Of a stretch of DNA of 64,000 nucleotides, positions 1 to 11,617 are shown in pieces. The position numbers were made by a program, and so were the translations under genes. Numbering within the stretch: the first letter of the stretch is position 1; each line of letters starts with the position of its first letter. Source of the DNA: Medicago truncatula (taxonomy: Eukaryota > Streptophyta > Magnoliopsida > Fabales > Fabaceae); NCBI RefSeq assembly GCF_003473485.1, contig NC_053046.1, positions 16,068,001 to 16,132,000 of the forward strand, read 5' to 3'. Under the pieces are notes generated by a model. That model had not been told where the DNA came from. It made no database searches and worked only from the letters and a program-made list of their open reading frames with translations.

Positions 1-414
1 GAAATTCTTTACCTTATCCTAAAGCAATGCCGAACTTTTTCTTACTAAAGCAAAAACATTTCTTGTCATAAAAAAGTGACAAAAATTAACTATCAATCTC
101 GATTTTCATGTTGTTAACAAACACTGCTTTATATTTCGTGGCAACTATATTATTCGGTAATTTTTTACTTTCCACCTCTTAGTGTGTTTAACACGCTATT
201 TTTAGTCTGACATTTGAAATATTATCTTTTAAATGAATTTATTTAATCAAATTGATCAAACAATCCCATTATTTGTAAAACAAGCTACCTTGCTAATATT
301 GCAGAAACATGCAAAGTCCAAATAAGTTAGTTGGATTGCATTTTGGTCCAAGTCCCTTATAGATTTTTTTCCATTATTGATCAAATTAATATTTCTATTT
401 TGACCACAAAAGAA
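1..414. other. AT-rich spacer, no gene seen
   Basis: No open frame, RNA gene or terminal-repeat structure that I can support. It flanks the MITE that starts at 425. Confidence 0.5.
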
Positions 415-424
415 TTGTTTTTTT

Positions 425-852
425 GCTTAAATATGTATTTCATACTTGCAATTAGGGGTCGTTTAAAAATTGGTCTATGTATTCGTTAATCCTTGCAAAC
501 TAGTCTTGCAATCATTAATCATTTAAAATTTCGTCCTTTGACCAACTTAATCACTGCCACGTCACTAATTCGATGACATGGCAATCACTCCCACACATGA
601 AATTCCAATTTTGCCCTTAAGAAGAGGACAAAATATTGAAGAAAGAATTGGAAACCCAGGGGTAAAATTGAAATTTCATGCATGGCAGTGATTGCTGCGT
701 CATCAAATTAGTGACATGGCAGGGATTAAGTGGGGAGAGGGACAAAATTTTAAATGATTAAACAATGCAAGGGTAAATTGTCAGGATTAACGATTATAGG
801 GACCAATTTTTAAACGACCCCTAATTGCAAGGATGAAATACATATTTAAGCC
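425..852. mobile_element. Mutator-type MITE (428 bp)
   Basis: Terminal inverted repeats of about 50 bp open with GCTTAAATATGTATTTCAT and close with its complement. A perfect 10-bp duplication (TTGTTTTTTT) flanks it at 415-424 and 853-862. A 9-11 bp target duplication is the Mutator signature. It has no coding capacity. Another MITE with the same end motif lies at 5279-5559 and a related one at 61994-62480. Confidence 0.8.
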
Positions 853-862
853 TTGTTTTTTT

Positions 863-2742
863 AGTTACAAAATAAAATTATTTTTTAAATGATTTTACTC
901 TTTCCATTTTCTTTTCTTTATTTTTTTAATGATAATTTTCGCTTTTCTATTGTTTTACATATTGAATTGATTAGGGAACAGTATAAATGTAAAGAGATAA
1001 TTTATATGCACAATTTGAATTTAGTTAATATGCGCTACAATTATTTTACGCATGCATCAAATTAAATGATATGTTATCATATTATTAGATACATATCTAA
1101 AATAAATTTACATTATTAACATAATAATTAATCTCAATTTATTTTACATATGTGTCCAATCAAATTGCATTATAGTTCCTTTTAAAGTTTGTTATAACTA
1201 TAAAAATTGTATTTTTAGTTAAGAACCATAAAAAAATATATATATAAAAAAAAAAAAACACTAATGCAAATGAACTTAGAAAATTGCTCTTCTCCCATCA
1301 ATTTTTAGTTATTTTTTCAGCAACAGTGAGCGCAATGCGCATGGCTTCCATGTGCAGGGAGCATGGCTTCCATTCGCCTTGCGCATGGACTAGAGAGTTT
1401 TATTGTGATTTTGGTTTCGGCGTTCACAGGGAGCTTGGCTTTGTGCTATAGTGCATGGACCAGAGATAAATTCCTTGTTGTCTTCATTCACTAATTGCTT
1501 TTTCTCCTTTACATGAGCTTGAAGCTCGAGCCAAAATTACCCAAAGTTATTTAATCTTCATAATCTTGATTATACTTTATCTATTAGCTTCCATAACTTC
1601 CATGACATATCTTGGTTGGCTTAATTCCATGATTTGTACCAAAAGATAATCAAAACACCCGTAAAGTTGTCTTGTTAGGAAAGAAAGTGAAATACAATGA
1701 TTCGAAACAAAATATTTCCTTAACCATGACTAACTCACTCTTAAACCGCTATAAAATCCTCAAATGAGTAGAAAAAGACTCGATAAAACACTAAAAAACA
1801 TCATATGATGAGCCATCAAAAGCCACCCCCAATAAGAGGTGTGACGGGTCCATAAATGTCAGCTAGGGCGCTTTCTATCGGGTAAACTATCACAACCCAG
1901 ATGAATGTTACTAGCCAAAAGACATGGGGACTTGATCTAGACTGGTTCTTGAAAATATATGTGAAAGACATGTTGATCTGATAATAAGTGTGTGTTTGGT
2001 TTGACGGCAGCCATAATTGATTTTTATAGATTTGAGTTTGAAAGAATTGATTTTGATTAAAAGTGAGTTTGATGTGAATTAATTTATATTTGGATGCACT
2101 TTTTTAAAAGTGATTCTTAGGAATTGATGTTCTTTGGATGATTTGAATCAAAATTGATTTTGAATGTGTAATGATCAAAATATTCTTTTAATTAAAACGA
2201 AATTATCTAATACTCCAAAAGAGTCCATACCCAATAGTAAAAAAAAAAATCCTGCCAATGATAGCAACCAATTTTTTTAATTTAATTACTAAAAGAATAA
2301 AAATAAATAACGCAGCAACTCAATTGTAGAAAAATAATAAAAATAAAAATTAAATCGTATCCTCACTACCCACTCTCCATTTCTCCAGAACCTTCAATTG
2401 ATTTTACCATATCTCCTTCTACAATCTCAAAATTCTTCTCCCATCTATCATTTCTTCCTCATTCTCTTATTTCTCAATTTGCTTCTTCCATTCTATTAAT
2501 TCTCTTTACCCATCTCTGATACTTTCTATCCATTTTTGTTCATCAAATAAATTTCTTTCCTCGCTCAACAACTACAGGGGTAGATCTAGGTGATTTGGTG
2601 CAGATTAATGATCGATTTGTAGATTACTAAAATGTCTTATGGATGATTTGGTACATGAATTACAACAGGGGTAGATCTCGGTGATTTGGTGATGACAGTT
2701 GTTAAGGGAAATAAAGGAATAAAATGGATTATGTAGCTGTAA
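863..2742. other. Spacer, no gene seen
   Basis: AT-rich DNA with poly-A runs. A short stretch around 1318-1460 is richer in GC and repeats the phrase GCATGGCTTCCAT, but it has no long open frame. Nothing else is supported. Confidence 0.4.
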
Positions 2743-2747
2743 CTCAA

Positions 2748-3077
2748 GGTGCGTTTGTTTTAGCTTTAAAAAAAATAGATTTTGTATTAGAAAAATTTAG
2801 AGATTTTGAAAAAAATCTAAAACTATTTGTCTTTGTGAACTACCCAAAAAAAATGATGTTTAACTAGTTCATGTGTTACCTCTTTGGTTTTGAGAAAATG
2901 GATTTTGGGAAAAGCTAATTCTAATAGCTTTATTTTAGAGTCAAAATAGATTTTTTTTCTTTTTTTATAAAATGATTTTTCTATAAATCTTAAACAAACA
3001 CTTAAAAATGACAAAAGTGATTTTTTTTTTACACAAAAAATAGATTTTTTCAAAAAAAAATCTTAAACAAACGCACC
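2748..3077. mobile_element. Small TIR element (330 bp)
   Basis: The left end GGTGCGTTTGTTTTAGCTTT matches in reverse the right end, which reads ...AACAAACGCACC. The inverted repeats extend about 40 bp through A- and T-rich sequence. The pentamer CTCAA flanks both sides (2743-2747 and 3078-3082) as a possible target duplication. It is non-coding; the superfamily is not clear. Confidence 0.6.
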
Positions 3078-3529
3078 CTCAACAGTAAATTGAGAATCGA
3101 TTTTGGATTCACCGCAGAAGCTAGGATTCCTGGCTTTTGGGAGACAGAATCAATTCTTGATGAAAAAACCAAAAATGTTTGCACGGGACAAAAACCATGT
3201 TTACCAATAAAAATGCGCGTTTGAGGTGGCTAAACGCGTAACCAAACAGACGCAAGATGGAAAATAAACAATGTTGATCACTATGCTCCCCAAGAAAGAA
3301 AATAGAGGAGCACAAGAGCAAGAAAAACGATTCACGTGATTCTGACATACTCTTCTTTATACCAAAAAAACATATACATTGAACTAAATGAATATTCTAT
3401 TTCTTTTTATGGTGCATCACCATTTACTACTCATTTTTGTTTCATTTACTATCTTTGGAGTACTATTTTTTCTTTTACCTTAGGTAGCGTTATCATCCTA
3501 TCTCTTTCTTTTAAATAAGACTCCCTTGA

Positions 3530-4297
3530 CGGATGGTTGTTAGATCCTCTTAACGGTTATTTGGTGAAAGTCTTCTATCGTTACATTACTGCCACAGGTG
3601 AAATATCAGACAGGTCTCTGGTTGATGATGTGTGGCATAAGAATATCCCTTCAAAGGTGTCTCTGTTGTTGTGGCGTCTCCTTCGCAACAGGCTTCCTAC
3701 TAAAGACAACCTAGTACATCGGGGCATTCTTCTTCCAACGGACGCGACGTGTGTAGCCGGGTGTGATCACATTGAATCTGCTACATACTTAAGGATAATT
3801 TGGTTTGCAACTGTTTGGGTGATTTGGAAAGAAATGAACAACCGTGTATTTCAAAATACAGTGTCCACTCCTTTTATTCTCATTGATAAAATTAAGCTTC
3901 ATCCATTCTTATGGCTGAAATCCAAACAGGTGGCCTTTGCCTATAGTTACACAGATTGGTGGCTGGAAGTTGGGAGGCATTTTGCGCCTGTCTTTTGTAC
4001 CTTCTGGCGGTGTTTTGCTCTGTAGTTACTTTTGCCTATTAGCTCATCTTATGCTAGGCCATTAATGAATATGTTGTTTCAAAAAAAAAAAAAAACACAG
4101 ATTGGTGGAAACATCCATTTTTTTGCATGGGTATTCATTTGTAATTTTTTAGCTTCTTGGATGGTGCACTTTAGTCACCTTGATCTTGTAATTATGTAAA
4201 CATTTTTTTGTGTTTCTTTCTTTTGGGCGTCTTGCGCGAGTGAAAACACCTTTCCGTAATATATATTTCATTTTGATTTCTTCAAAAAAAATAAAAT
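3530..4297 (+). mobile_element. 5'-truncated chimeric LINE insertion
   Basis: A perfect 17-bp target-site duplication (AAATAAGACTCCCTTGA) at 3513-3529 and 4298-4314 brackets this insert. An open frame at 3537-4025 encodes the zinc-binding C-terminal part of a non-LTR reverse transcriptase: a DDVWHKNIPSKVSLLLWRLL segment, then CVAGC...H, then WFATVWVIWKEMNNRVF. Residues are missing between the Cys/His part and the VIWKEMNNR part compared with the family. An internal A-run at 4081-4095 is followed by a second LINE 3' end (4096-4297) with its own A-rich tail, so two LINE 3' ends sit in one insertion. Confidence 0.85.
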
Positions 4298-4314
4298 AAA
4301 TAAGACTCCCTTGA

Positions 4315-5269
4315 ATGAAAAATATTCTTCCTTTCTATAGAATATTTGTTTAAAAGACATTAAAACAATATTCTTTAAATTTTTAACAACAATAATTATT
4401 TTTTATAAAAAAAAAGTAACTAAAAAAAAATTAATCTTTTATCAAAATAACCATTTTGGGTTTGTAAAACATGTGTAATATTGCACATGTTAAAACAACT
4501 AAAAATGTGTTCCTAAAAAGTAACTAAAAATATGGTACGTTTTTATTCCTTAAAAAAAATGGTACGTTTTTATTGAAAGACATAAATTATTATTGAAAAG
4601 TTATATTTTTAATATAAAATACACAAATCGCAAAACAAACTTACTATTTTAAATTTCTTCACACGTGCAAATTTACACACGATTGAAAAACTCATTATAA
4701 TCAAGTGATTCAACTTTAGTATTTAATGAGTTTCGTCAAATAACAAATCATTAATAGAACTTGAGTCTCATGATTCATGAGTAGAACAATTCTCACACAT
4801 GTTATTACCTCACGAACCCCGTATTTCGCATTATTAGGATCCCTTCCACTGAGAACTGTAGGGTTGAGGGAAAAAAAAAAACTATTTTATGTTTTTCTGT
4901 ACAAACCAAAAAAATATTATAACAAAAAATATTTTTGCTAATAGATAAACATTTTGAGTATCGTTAACGAGTGTTTCCGGGGCACTCTTTAAGCATTCCA
5001 AATTAGGAAATTATTTTTAAAAAAAGTTAAATAATTCAATTTTCAATGGATTAAATACACATATTTTTATAAAAAAAAATTACTATTTAAGACCCTTACA
5101 GAATAGACACTCATTAATATTTTTCGAACATTTTTATTGTAGGATTTTTTTTTTGGTAGTGCTTCTATATTTTTTTTTGGTAGTGAAGGATAGATAAACT
5201 TAAATAAATTTAAACTAGTAATATCAATTATACTAACAAATTTAATATACTACTAAATATCTACTTTCT
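4315..5269. other. AT-rich spacer, no gene seen
   Basis: Poly-A and poly-T runs; no open frame, RNA gene or clear repeat structure noted. Confidence 0.4.
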
Positions 5270-5278
5270 TAATTTATT

Positions 5279-5559
5279 GGTTTAAATATGTAAACCGTCC
5301 CTGTAATTTGAACGCATTTTGATTTTCATCTCTGTAAAAAAAAATTGTTTTAAAAATGTCATTGGCCCCACTTCATTGGTGATTTGGCAAGGTTTTGAGT
5401 CACGTGGTGCCACGTGACTCAAAACCTTGCCAAATCACCAATGAAGTGGGGCCAGAGACATTTTTAAAACAATTTTTTTTTACTGTAATTAATTTTTTTT
5501 TTTACAGGGACGAAAATCAAAATACGCTCAAATTACATGACGGTTTGCATATTTAAGCC
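5279..5559. mobile_element. Palindromic (fold-back) Mutator-type MITE
   Basis: The ends are GGTTTAAATATG and its near complement CATATTTAAGCC, flanked by a 9-bp duplication TAATTTATT at 5270-5278 and 5560-5568. The interior is an almost perfect inverted repeat: about 72 bp on each side of a 2-nt centre at 5408-5409, with only a couple of mismatches. Two CACGTG hexamers lie at the hairpin tip. A transcript through it would form a long double-stranded stem. Confidence 0.85.
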
Positions 5560-5810
5560 TAATTTATTTGGTAAAAGTCAATATTACTTAATATAAAAAT
5601 TATTTATTAGTTACTTTATATAGAATATTATGAACCAGCAAGGATCACGCATCCATAAATAAAGCAAGTATCACGCGCTATAACGAGTGTAAATGACGAG
5701 ACATGATGAACAATATCGGATTATCCGTTAAACAGCTTCTTGTCATGAACTAGAAGAATCCCCGGTAGTTTTAAAAAAAAAAAAAAATTACATTTCTCAA
5801 TTTTCTTTTT

Positions 5811-5990
5811 TGATTGAGGTTTGAATCTCGGATCTTGCATATATATTATGCATTGTTAATAGCGCTTACAAAAACATTTATTTTTTTGTCAAATAGTCTA
5901 GTGGCTAAAATTCACCTTTTACAATGTGAATAAATGAGGTGTTTGAGATTCGAACTGTCCTTACCAACTAAGTTATGCTCACAGGGACAC
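5811..5990. repeat. SINE remnants, including a composite tRNA-like element
   Basis: 5811-5870 holds the tail of a reverse-oriented SINE (GAATCTCGGATCTTGCATAT). 5894-5988 is a composite element: a forward box-A-like TAGTCTAGTGGCTAAAATTC, a TTCGAA-centred box B at 5945-5958, then a reverse-oriented tRNA-like head reading as GTCCCTGTGAGCATAACTTA on the other strand. The same plan recurs at 31539-31610, 41938-42035 and 54450-54568. Confidence 0.65.
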
Positions 5991-6159
5991 TCTTTTATTA
6001 ATGAGAATCTTAATTAGTGGCTTCGACACATTGGTTAAAGTATTAAATAAATAATTTATTTCAAAAAATGTTACGGTTATTATCATGATAAAAGTAAAAA
6101 TCTGTATTTTAAAAAAAAAATTACTAATGAATTTTTTAGATGATTAGTTAGCAAAATCC

Positions 6160-6523
6160 TTCTTTTAACCCTTTGCTTTTCGGGTAAAAAAAATCTTGAT
6201 AATCTAGAGTTTGATAGTTAGGTCAAAATTGTTCAATAAGATATCAAACTTATTCAAAGACATTGATTAACCCTTGTCTCTTAGGACATTTAGTTAACAA
6301 ATTCTCCTTTTAATTTTGTTCTCAAGCGAAGAAAATCTTGATAATTGACCAAAATTATTCGAAGAGGACATTAGGTAACAAATTCTCCTTTTAATTTTGT
6401 TCTCAAAAGAAAAAAATCTTGATAATTGACCAAAATTATTCTAAGAGGACATTAGTTAACAAATTCTCTTTTTAATTTTGTTCTCAAATGAAAAAAAATC
6501 TTGATAATTGACCAAAATTATGG
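6160..6523. repeat. Tandem repeat, about 82-bp unit
   Basis: Three good copies begin at 6283, 6365 and 6446, each with AGGACATTAGTTAACAAATT followed by TTTTAATTTTGTTCTC and TCTTGATAATTGACCAAAAT. A more diverged copy precedes them from about 6160. The array lies about 350 bp upstream of the GT92 start codon, so it is near its promoter. Confidence 0.8.
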
Positions 6524-6868
6524 AACACATTAACTTATTTCTTCCAAATACTTCGTCATTTTATGGAACACATTAATCTCCTCAATTAATCGGTGTAATT
6601 CTCCCAATTCAATTCAAACATTATTCTTTATTCCACTACTACCCCCATTGGTCCCCAGTCTAGAGAGAGAGAGAGAGAAAGAACCTTCTTCTTTATTTCT
6701 TCTTTCTTTCTTTTCCTTCTTTTTTTCTACTTTGGCAACTCAATTTTCAATACACCAAAAATTCTTTTTGCTCCTATCACCAACACCACAATCCTATCAA
6801 TCTTCTTATTATTTTCATTCATTCTTTCACAAACCCACACAAAAACAAAGATTCATCAAAATTCAAAA

Positions 6869-8674
6869 ATGGACACAGAACAAAGACGCAAAAGAAAAAG
6901 AGTTGTACCAACAAAACACCTTCACATATCATCAAGGTCACTTTTTCTCTGTTTTTCATTCTTCATCTTCTTAATTTTCCTATCAAATTACCATGGTTTC
7001 TTCACTCACAAACCCTCTACTTTATCACTTCTCTATTCTTCAGCAAGTAATTCCATTTTTGACCCTCTTCAACCTTCAACAAAAACCACATCAAAAACCA
7101 CACTTTCTTTATCTCTTCAACACCAAATCCTCTTCCCAAATCAATACCTCATGATTTTCAACAAAATAAACCAACCCCATGAATCACTTGAGTGTGTTTA
7201 TTATACTCTAGCAAACAACGGTTCAACTAAACCGGTTCTTGATGTTCATGTTGAACCTGTTTTATCAATGGATTTTTACGATGAATTTCGATCTATAGCA
7301 AGGTGCCCATTTCTTCAAACGAATTCAACTATCTCCGGTGGGGTTAAAGTTGTTGACTTGCGGCGTTCCGGCGATGTGGGTCATCGGAGTTTTGGTGTTT
7401 TGAAGAATCAAACACCTCAATCTTGGGATAGAGTAGCGTATGAAGCTAGTTTAGATGGTGATACTGTTGTTGTTTTTGTGAAAGGGTTGAATCTTAGGCC
7501 TCATAAGATCTCCGATCCAACGAATTTTCGATGTCATTTTGGGTTGAGAAGTTTTCATAAAGACGGTGCTGGTGCTGCTTTTTTGCTTAGTACAAAAGCA
7601 GTTTCTGTTGCGCAAGAGCTTGTGAGGTGTGTGTTGCCACAAAGTGTGATGAATAAGCCTGAAAAAGCTCGTGGTGTTCGCGTTACGGTGAGTCATTTGA
7701 GTGGGAATTTGAGGCATCCAGTGAGGACCCTTTTGCCTTCTGTGGCTAGGATTGGTGGTGGAAGTGATTATAGGAAGAAGAATGGTGAAAAATTTGAGCT
7801 TTGTGTTTGTACTATGGTTTGGAATCAAGGTTATGCATTAAGGGAATGGATTATGTATCATTCTTGGCTTGGTGTGGAACGTTGGTTTATATATGATAAT
7901 AATAGTGATGATGATATTGAAAAAGTGATTAATGATCTTGATTCTGAAGGGTATAATGTTAGTAGAAAAGTTTGGCCTTGGATTAAGACACAAGAAGCAG
8001 GGTTTTCTCATTGTGCTTTGAAAGCTAGAGAAGAGTGTAAATGGGTTGGTTTCTTTGATGTTGATGAGTTTTTCTATTTTCCTAATGAGTTTCGTCGTAA
8101 TAAGATTGGAGAAGGTAGTAGTAGCGGTGTTCCTGGTGAGAAATCGTTGAGATCGATGGTTGCGAATTTCTCGTCTTCAACGACAATTGCTGAGATAAGA
8201 ACAACTTGTCATAGTTTTGGACCTTCTGGTTTGAATTCAAAACCTAAACAAGGGGTTACTATAGGGTACACATGTCGACTTCAGAGTCCCGAGCGGCACA
8301 AATCCATTGTGCGACCGGATATGCTCGACACAAGTCTTCTGAATGTGGTGCATCATTTCCAGCTGAAGGAGGGATATGATTACTATAACATGCCTGAAGG
8401 TAGTGCTATAGTGAACCATTACAAGTATCAAGTTTGGGAGAGTTTTAAACAAAAGTTTTACAGAAGAGTTGCTACTTATGTTGCTGATTGGCAAGAGGAT
8501 CAAAACAAAGGTTCAAAGGATAGAGCACCAGGACTTGGAACAGAAGCTATTGAACCAGATAATTGGAGGTTAAGGTTTTGTGAGGTTTGGGATACTGGCT
8601 TAAAGGACTATCTTTTGTCTTATTTTGCTCATCCTGTGACAGGGTTAATGCCTTGGGAAAAGTCTTTTCTATGA
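6869..8674 (+). CDS. Glycosyltransferase family 92 (DUF23) protein
   Basis: Intronless 601-residue type II membrane protein. A basic N-terminus (QRRKRKR) is followed by a single hydrophobic anchor at about residues 24-40, typical of Golgi enzymes. The GT92 domain spans about residues 309-560. It opens with ELCVCTMVWNQGYALREWIM, continues with YDNNSDDD near 342-349, and has the acidic FFDVDEFFYFP motif near 395-405, the likely nucleotide-sugar/metal site. Plant GT92 proteins are believed to transfer galactose or related sugars to cell-wall glycans; the exact substrate here is inference. I chose the ATG at 6869 because it follows a pyrimidine- and GA-rich leader (6660-6868) without another ATG that I could find, and gives the basic tail plus anchor. 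No disabling lesion is seen. Confidence 0.93.
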   Translation: MDTEQRRKRKRVVPTKHLHISSRSLFLCFSFFIFLIFLSNYHGFFTHKPSTLSLLYSSASNSIFDPLQPSTKTTSKTTLSLSLQHQILFPNQYLMIFNKINQPHESLECVYYTLANNGSTKPVLDVHVEPVLSMDFYDEFRSIARCPFLQTNSTISGGVKVVDLRRSGDVGHRSFGVLKNQTPQSWDRVAYEASLDGDTVVVFVKGLNLRPHKISDPTNFRCHFGLRSFHKDGAGAAFLLSTKAVSVAQELVRCVLPQSVMNKPEKARGVRVTVSHLSGNLRHPVRTLLPSVARIGGGSDYRKKNGEKFELCVCTMVWNQGYALREWIMYHSWLGVERWFIYDNNSDDDIEKVINDLDSEGYNVSRKVWPWIKTQEAGFSHCALKAREECKWVGFFDVDEFFYFPNEFRRNKIGEGSSSGVPGEKSLRSMVANFSSSTTIAEIRTTCHSFGPSGLNSKPKQGVTIGYTCRLQSPERHKSIVRPDMLDTSLLNVVHHFQLKEGYDYYNMPEGSAIVNHYKYQVWESFKQKFYRRVATYVADWQEDQNKGSKDRAPGLGTEAIEPDNWRLRFCEVWDTGLKDYLLSYFAHPVTGLMPWEKSFL

Positions 8675-9812
8675 TGAATGGATAGACATGTAAATGAAGA
8701 AAATCATATACTTGTTAGGCATATATTCATTCTTTGCACTGTTTCTAGGGCCTATTATTTGTTACAGAAATTTTGATTTTGTTTTGTTTTTTATTGATTT
8801 TTATACATATGAAAGAAACTCACAGAGGTTATACAGATGTATATTTGCAGCAATTTGAATGAATTCCTCTTCCATTTTTTGACTTCATACTGTTTAGTAT
8901 ATTATGTTCATGCTGTTAAAAGCCAAGATAGATTTTATTACTACAAAAGATTAGGTTGGTGTACACCTCTTTAAATGTAGAAAATGATAGATAGCAACAC
9001 AAATTTTCTTTCCTCATAGTGGAAATAAGATCAATCATAATCAATTGGTGCCAATTTTGTTAATGGGTATCAAAGATTATAGAATTTTTCAAAATTTAAA
9101 CCATTCATAATTTAATGGTTCAATTTTTTGCTAATCCTCCTATTCACAAAGGAAATGAGTCATGGTAATATGGAAATTTGTTAGAAAGTAAGTATTGCAT
9201 ATCCTCCTATTCACCTTTAAATAATCATGATGTGAAAAGCCAAGATTACTGCAAAAATCTAGGCTGTTTTACACCTCTTTAAATTTAGAAAAGGAAAGCT
9301 AACCACACAAGTTCTCTTTACCTCATGGCTCATAGTGGGAAGAAAAAAAAATTGGTTTATTTAGTTTGGATTAGTGATTTTTTTGCACTTAAAATCAGAA
9401 TAGGTCGGTTGGTTTGACCAAAGTGACAATGTAGGAAAATGTAGTATCAGCTCAACTCAATTATTCACACACTATTCGTCAAAAACCCATGTACCGAGAA
9501 TTGATAGAATTGACTTCAGGTTCATTGGTCTCATTCGATGTAGATTACATATGGATAAACATCAAAATCCACTTAATTGATTTCAATTGGTTTTTCTGCA
9601 TTTATATGTCGACTGAACCAATAAAACATTCCGAGATTTCTAGTCCATGAAAATGTGGTGGATCACCATGATTTAAATGCCTTAATCACGCCTAGTCATA
9701 CCTCATTATGACTAACAACCAATCAAACATGTCTAAGTACACGTTTCAGCATATGGTAAACTGAAAGTCAATACCAAATTATTAATTGACAGAATGTTGA
9801 AAAAGTCTTTAC
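8675..9812. other. Spacer with a diverged direct repeat
   Basis: This follows the GT92 stop codon. 8918-9020 and 9232-9340 are diverged direct copies sharing AAAAGCCAAGAT, TACACCTCTTTAAAT and TTTCCTCAT-type blocks. No gene is seen. Confidence 0.5.
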
Positions 9813-9815
9813 TAA

Positions 9816-10838
9816 GGTACCGTTTGACCACACTTTTTTAAAAGCTTCTTTATTTTTTTTAGTTCTAAAATTATTTTTAAGTTAAAAGTTATTTGACAAA
9901 ATATTGTACAAAACTTTGAATTTTCTTTTTTTGGCGGTATCCGGGGTTCAAACCCGCGACCTTGCATATATTTATGCATTGTCTATATCAACTGAGCTAA
10001 GCTAGAGAATAGTTTTTTTTTTTCTTTTCCAATTATACTGTATAAGAATACCATATTTTTGGTGTCATTTAAAAAGATAAAAATTTATATTATATGATAT
10101 TATATTTGTTACATTGTTGGTGTCATTGAAAAATATATGCTTAGTTATTTTAATAAGAAAAAGATATGCATAGTTTGTTACAATATATATAAGTATAATT
10201 TTTTTAGGCATCTATACTTGTACTTTTAATTAAAATCAAAATTTTATAAAAATAATAATTGTACGCATTACGCAACACTAATAAAATTATACGCATTAGC
10301 GTAACAAAAAAACAGACATAAAATATTACTCTAAACACTAATGTGTGTGTGCATATATTTGTGAGGTTGAAGAAATGGAATAAAAATATTTGGTGTCATT
10401 CAACGACAGCATAAATAAATATATTTGTGAGGTTGTGATAATTAAACGATATTAAAATTAAATATATAAGTGATAAAAAGATAATAAAATTCCTTCAAAA
10501 ATAGATAATAAAATTAAATTGATCCTCCTTTAAAAAAATTATATGGACCGGTTAAAAAAAAAATTATGGAAACAAAAAAAACAAATTGAAATATAATATT
10601 AAAAAATAAAAGAAAAGGTTGTATGCGTGAGTTGAAGAGAGGTGCTTGTGAAATAAATTACGGAGAAGTAGTTTTTTGAAGTAGCATTTAACAACTTTTG
10701 GTTAAAGCTCATTCCATTCAATTTTATGCATTCTTAAAAAAGTACTTTTTCTCGAAGGTACTTTATTGATATTGTGTTTGGCCTAGCTTCTCCTTAAAAA
10801 TGTAGAGAAGCTGAAAAAAAACCGGATCAAACAGTACC
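9816..10838. mobile_element. PIF/Harbinger-like non-autonomous element (1.02 kb)
   Basis: The ends GGTACCGTTTGACC and GGATCAAACAGTACC are inverted repeats. A TAA trinucleotide flanks each side (9813-9815 and 10839-10841), as expected for the TWA target of PIF/Harbinger elements. Inner sequence near both ends is also complementary (AAAAGCTTCT versus AGAAGCTGAAA). No transposase is encoded. A reverse-oriented SINE is nested at about 9935-10005. Part of its interior (about 10040-10310) is related to 45930-46215. Confidence 0.7.
9935..10005 (-). repeat. tRNA-derived SINE nested in the TIR element
   Basis: On the minus strand: a box A (AGCTTAGCTCAGTTGATATA), then GCATAAATATATGCAAGG, then a box B (GGTTTGAACCCC). 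This is the common SINE of the window; other copies lie at 18425-18540, 32383-32580 and 36670-36740. Confidence 0.7.
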
Positions 10839-10841
10839 TAA

Positions 10842-11342
10842 ATGATTTCATGAAAAAAGTCACAACATGATTATTCATTTTTCACATTTAAAAAAATGAA
10901 ATGCCACTATGAAGAAGTCTTTACTAAATTATTAGATGCTTCTACAAATAAATAAAATAACATTAAAAAAAATACTACAATTTGATGTTAAGTAAAAGAA
11001 CTAATAAGAGTTGGAAGACATTTGGCTTTGTATGTTCACCCATGTTCAAAGAAACAATATTAAATGGATTTTTTTTAGTGTTAGAGGGAATCTTAGAATT
11101 TTAAATGCAAAATCAAACAGAAGAAGCACTGGCATGTTTCTTGGGATTATTGCTTAAGAGAAAAACATTCTCTTGTGAAGCTGTCAAAAAACCAATTATT
11201 TCTCGAAAATAAACATTTTAATAGGCCAATTGTCTTAATACAACGTGCTTATGTAGTTATGTCTACGATATGCCACTATTAGAGCACCAACTTCTTTTTT
11301 TAGTCAATACTAATCCACGAATACCAATTTTAAATACAACTA
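10842..11342. other. Spacer, no gene seen
   Basis: AT-rich spacer between the Harbinger-like element and the tRNA gene; no structure supported. Confidence 0.4.
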
Positions 11343-11415
11343 GCCCGTCTAGCTCAGTTGGTAGAGCGCAAGGCTCTTAACCTTGTGGTCGTGGGTTCGA
11401 GCCCCACGGTGGGCG
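11343..11415 (+). tRNA. tRNA-Lys (anticodon CTT)
   Basis: A complete 73-nt cloverleaf. The acceptor arms GCCCGTC and GGTGGGC pair with G-T wobbles, and the discriminator is G. The D arm contains the internal box A (TAGCTCAGTTGG). The anticodon stem CAAGG/CCTTG closes the loop CTCTTAA, putting anticodon CTT at 11376-11378, which reads AAG. The T arm GTGGG-TTCGAGC-CCCAC contains box B. There is no intron. It converges with the CCB4 gene, whose stop codon lies about 200 bp away. Confidence 0.97.
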
Positions 11416-11425
11416 TTTAACAGTG

Positions 11426-11430
11426 TTTTT
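11426..11430 (+). terminator. RNA polymerase III terminator
   Basis: A run of five T residues begins 10 nt after the tRNA-Lys 3' end, the usual pol III stop signal. Confidence 0.7.
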
Positions 11431-11617
11431 AACAAGAAAAAAGAACTTAATTAATTTTTATTCTTTTTTAAGGAAATTGATTAGATTGCCCAGGAATCAA
11501 TTTAAATAATGAACATAAAAATATACATAATATCAATTTGTGCTTCGCATTCCCAATTAACACTAACATCAAGTATCAACAAACATCGGACAGAGGCTAC
11601 TTGCAAATCTTTGAAAC

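Noticed and set aside
6648-6974. Open frame upstream and overlapping the GT92 start
   Set aside because: Low-complexity leader sequence in another frame; the GT92 frame carries the domain.
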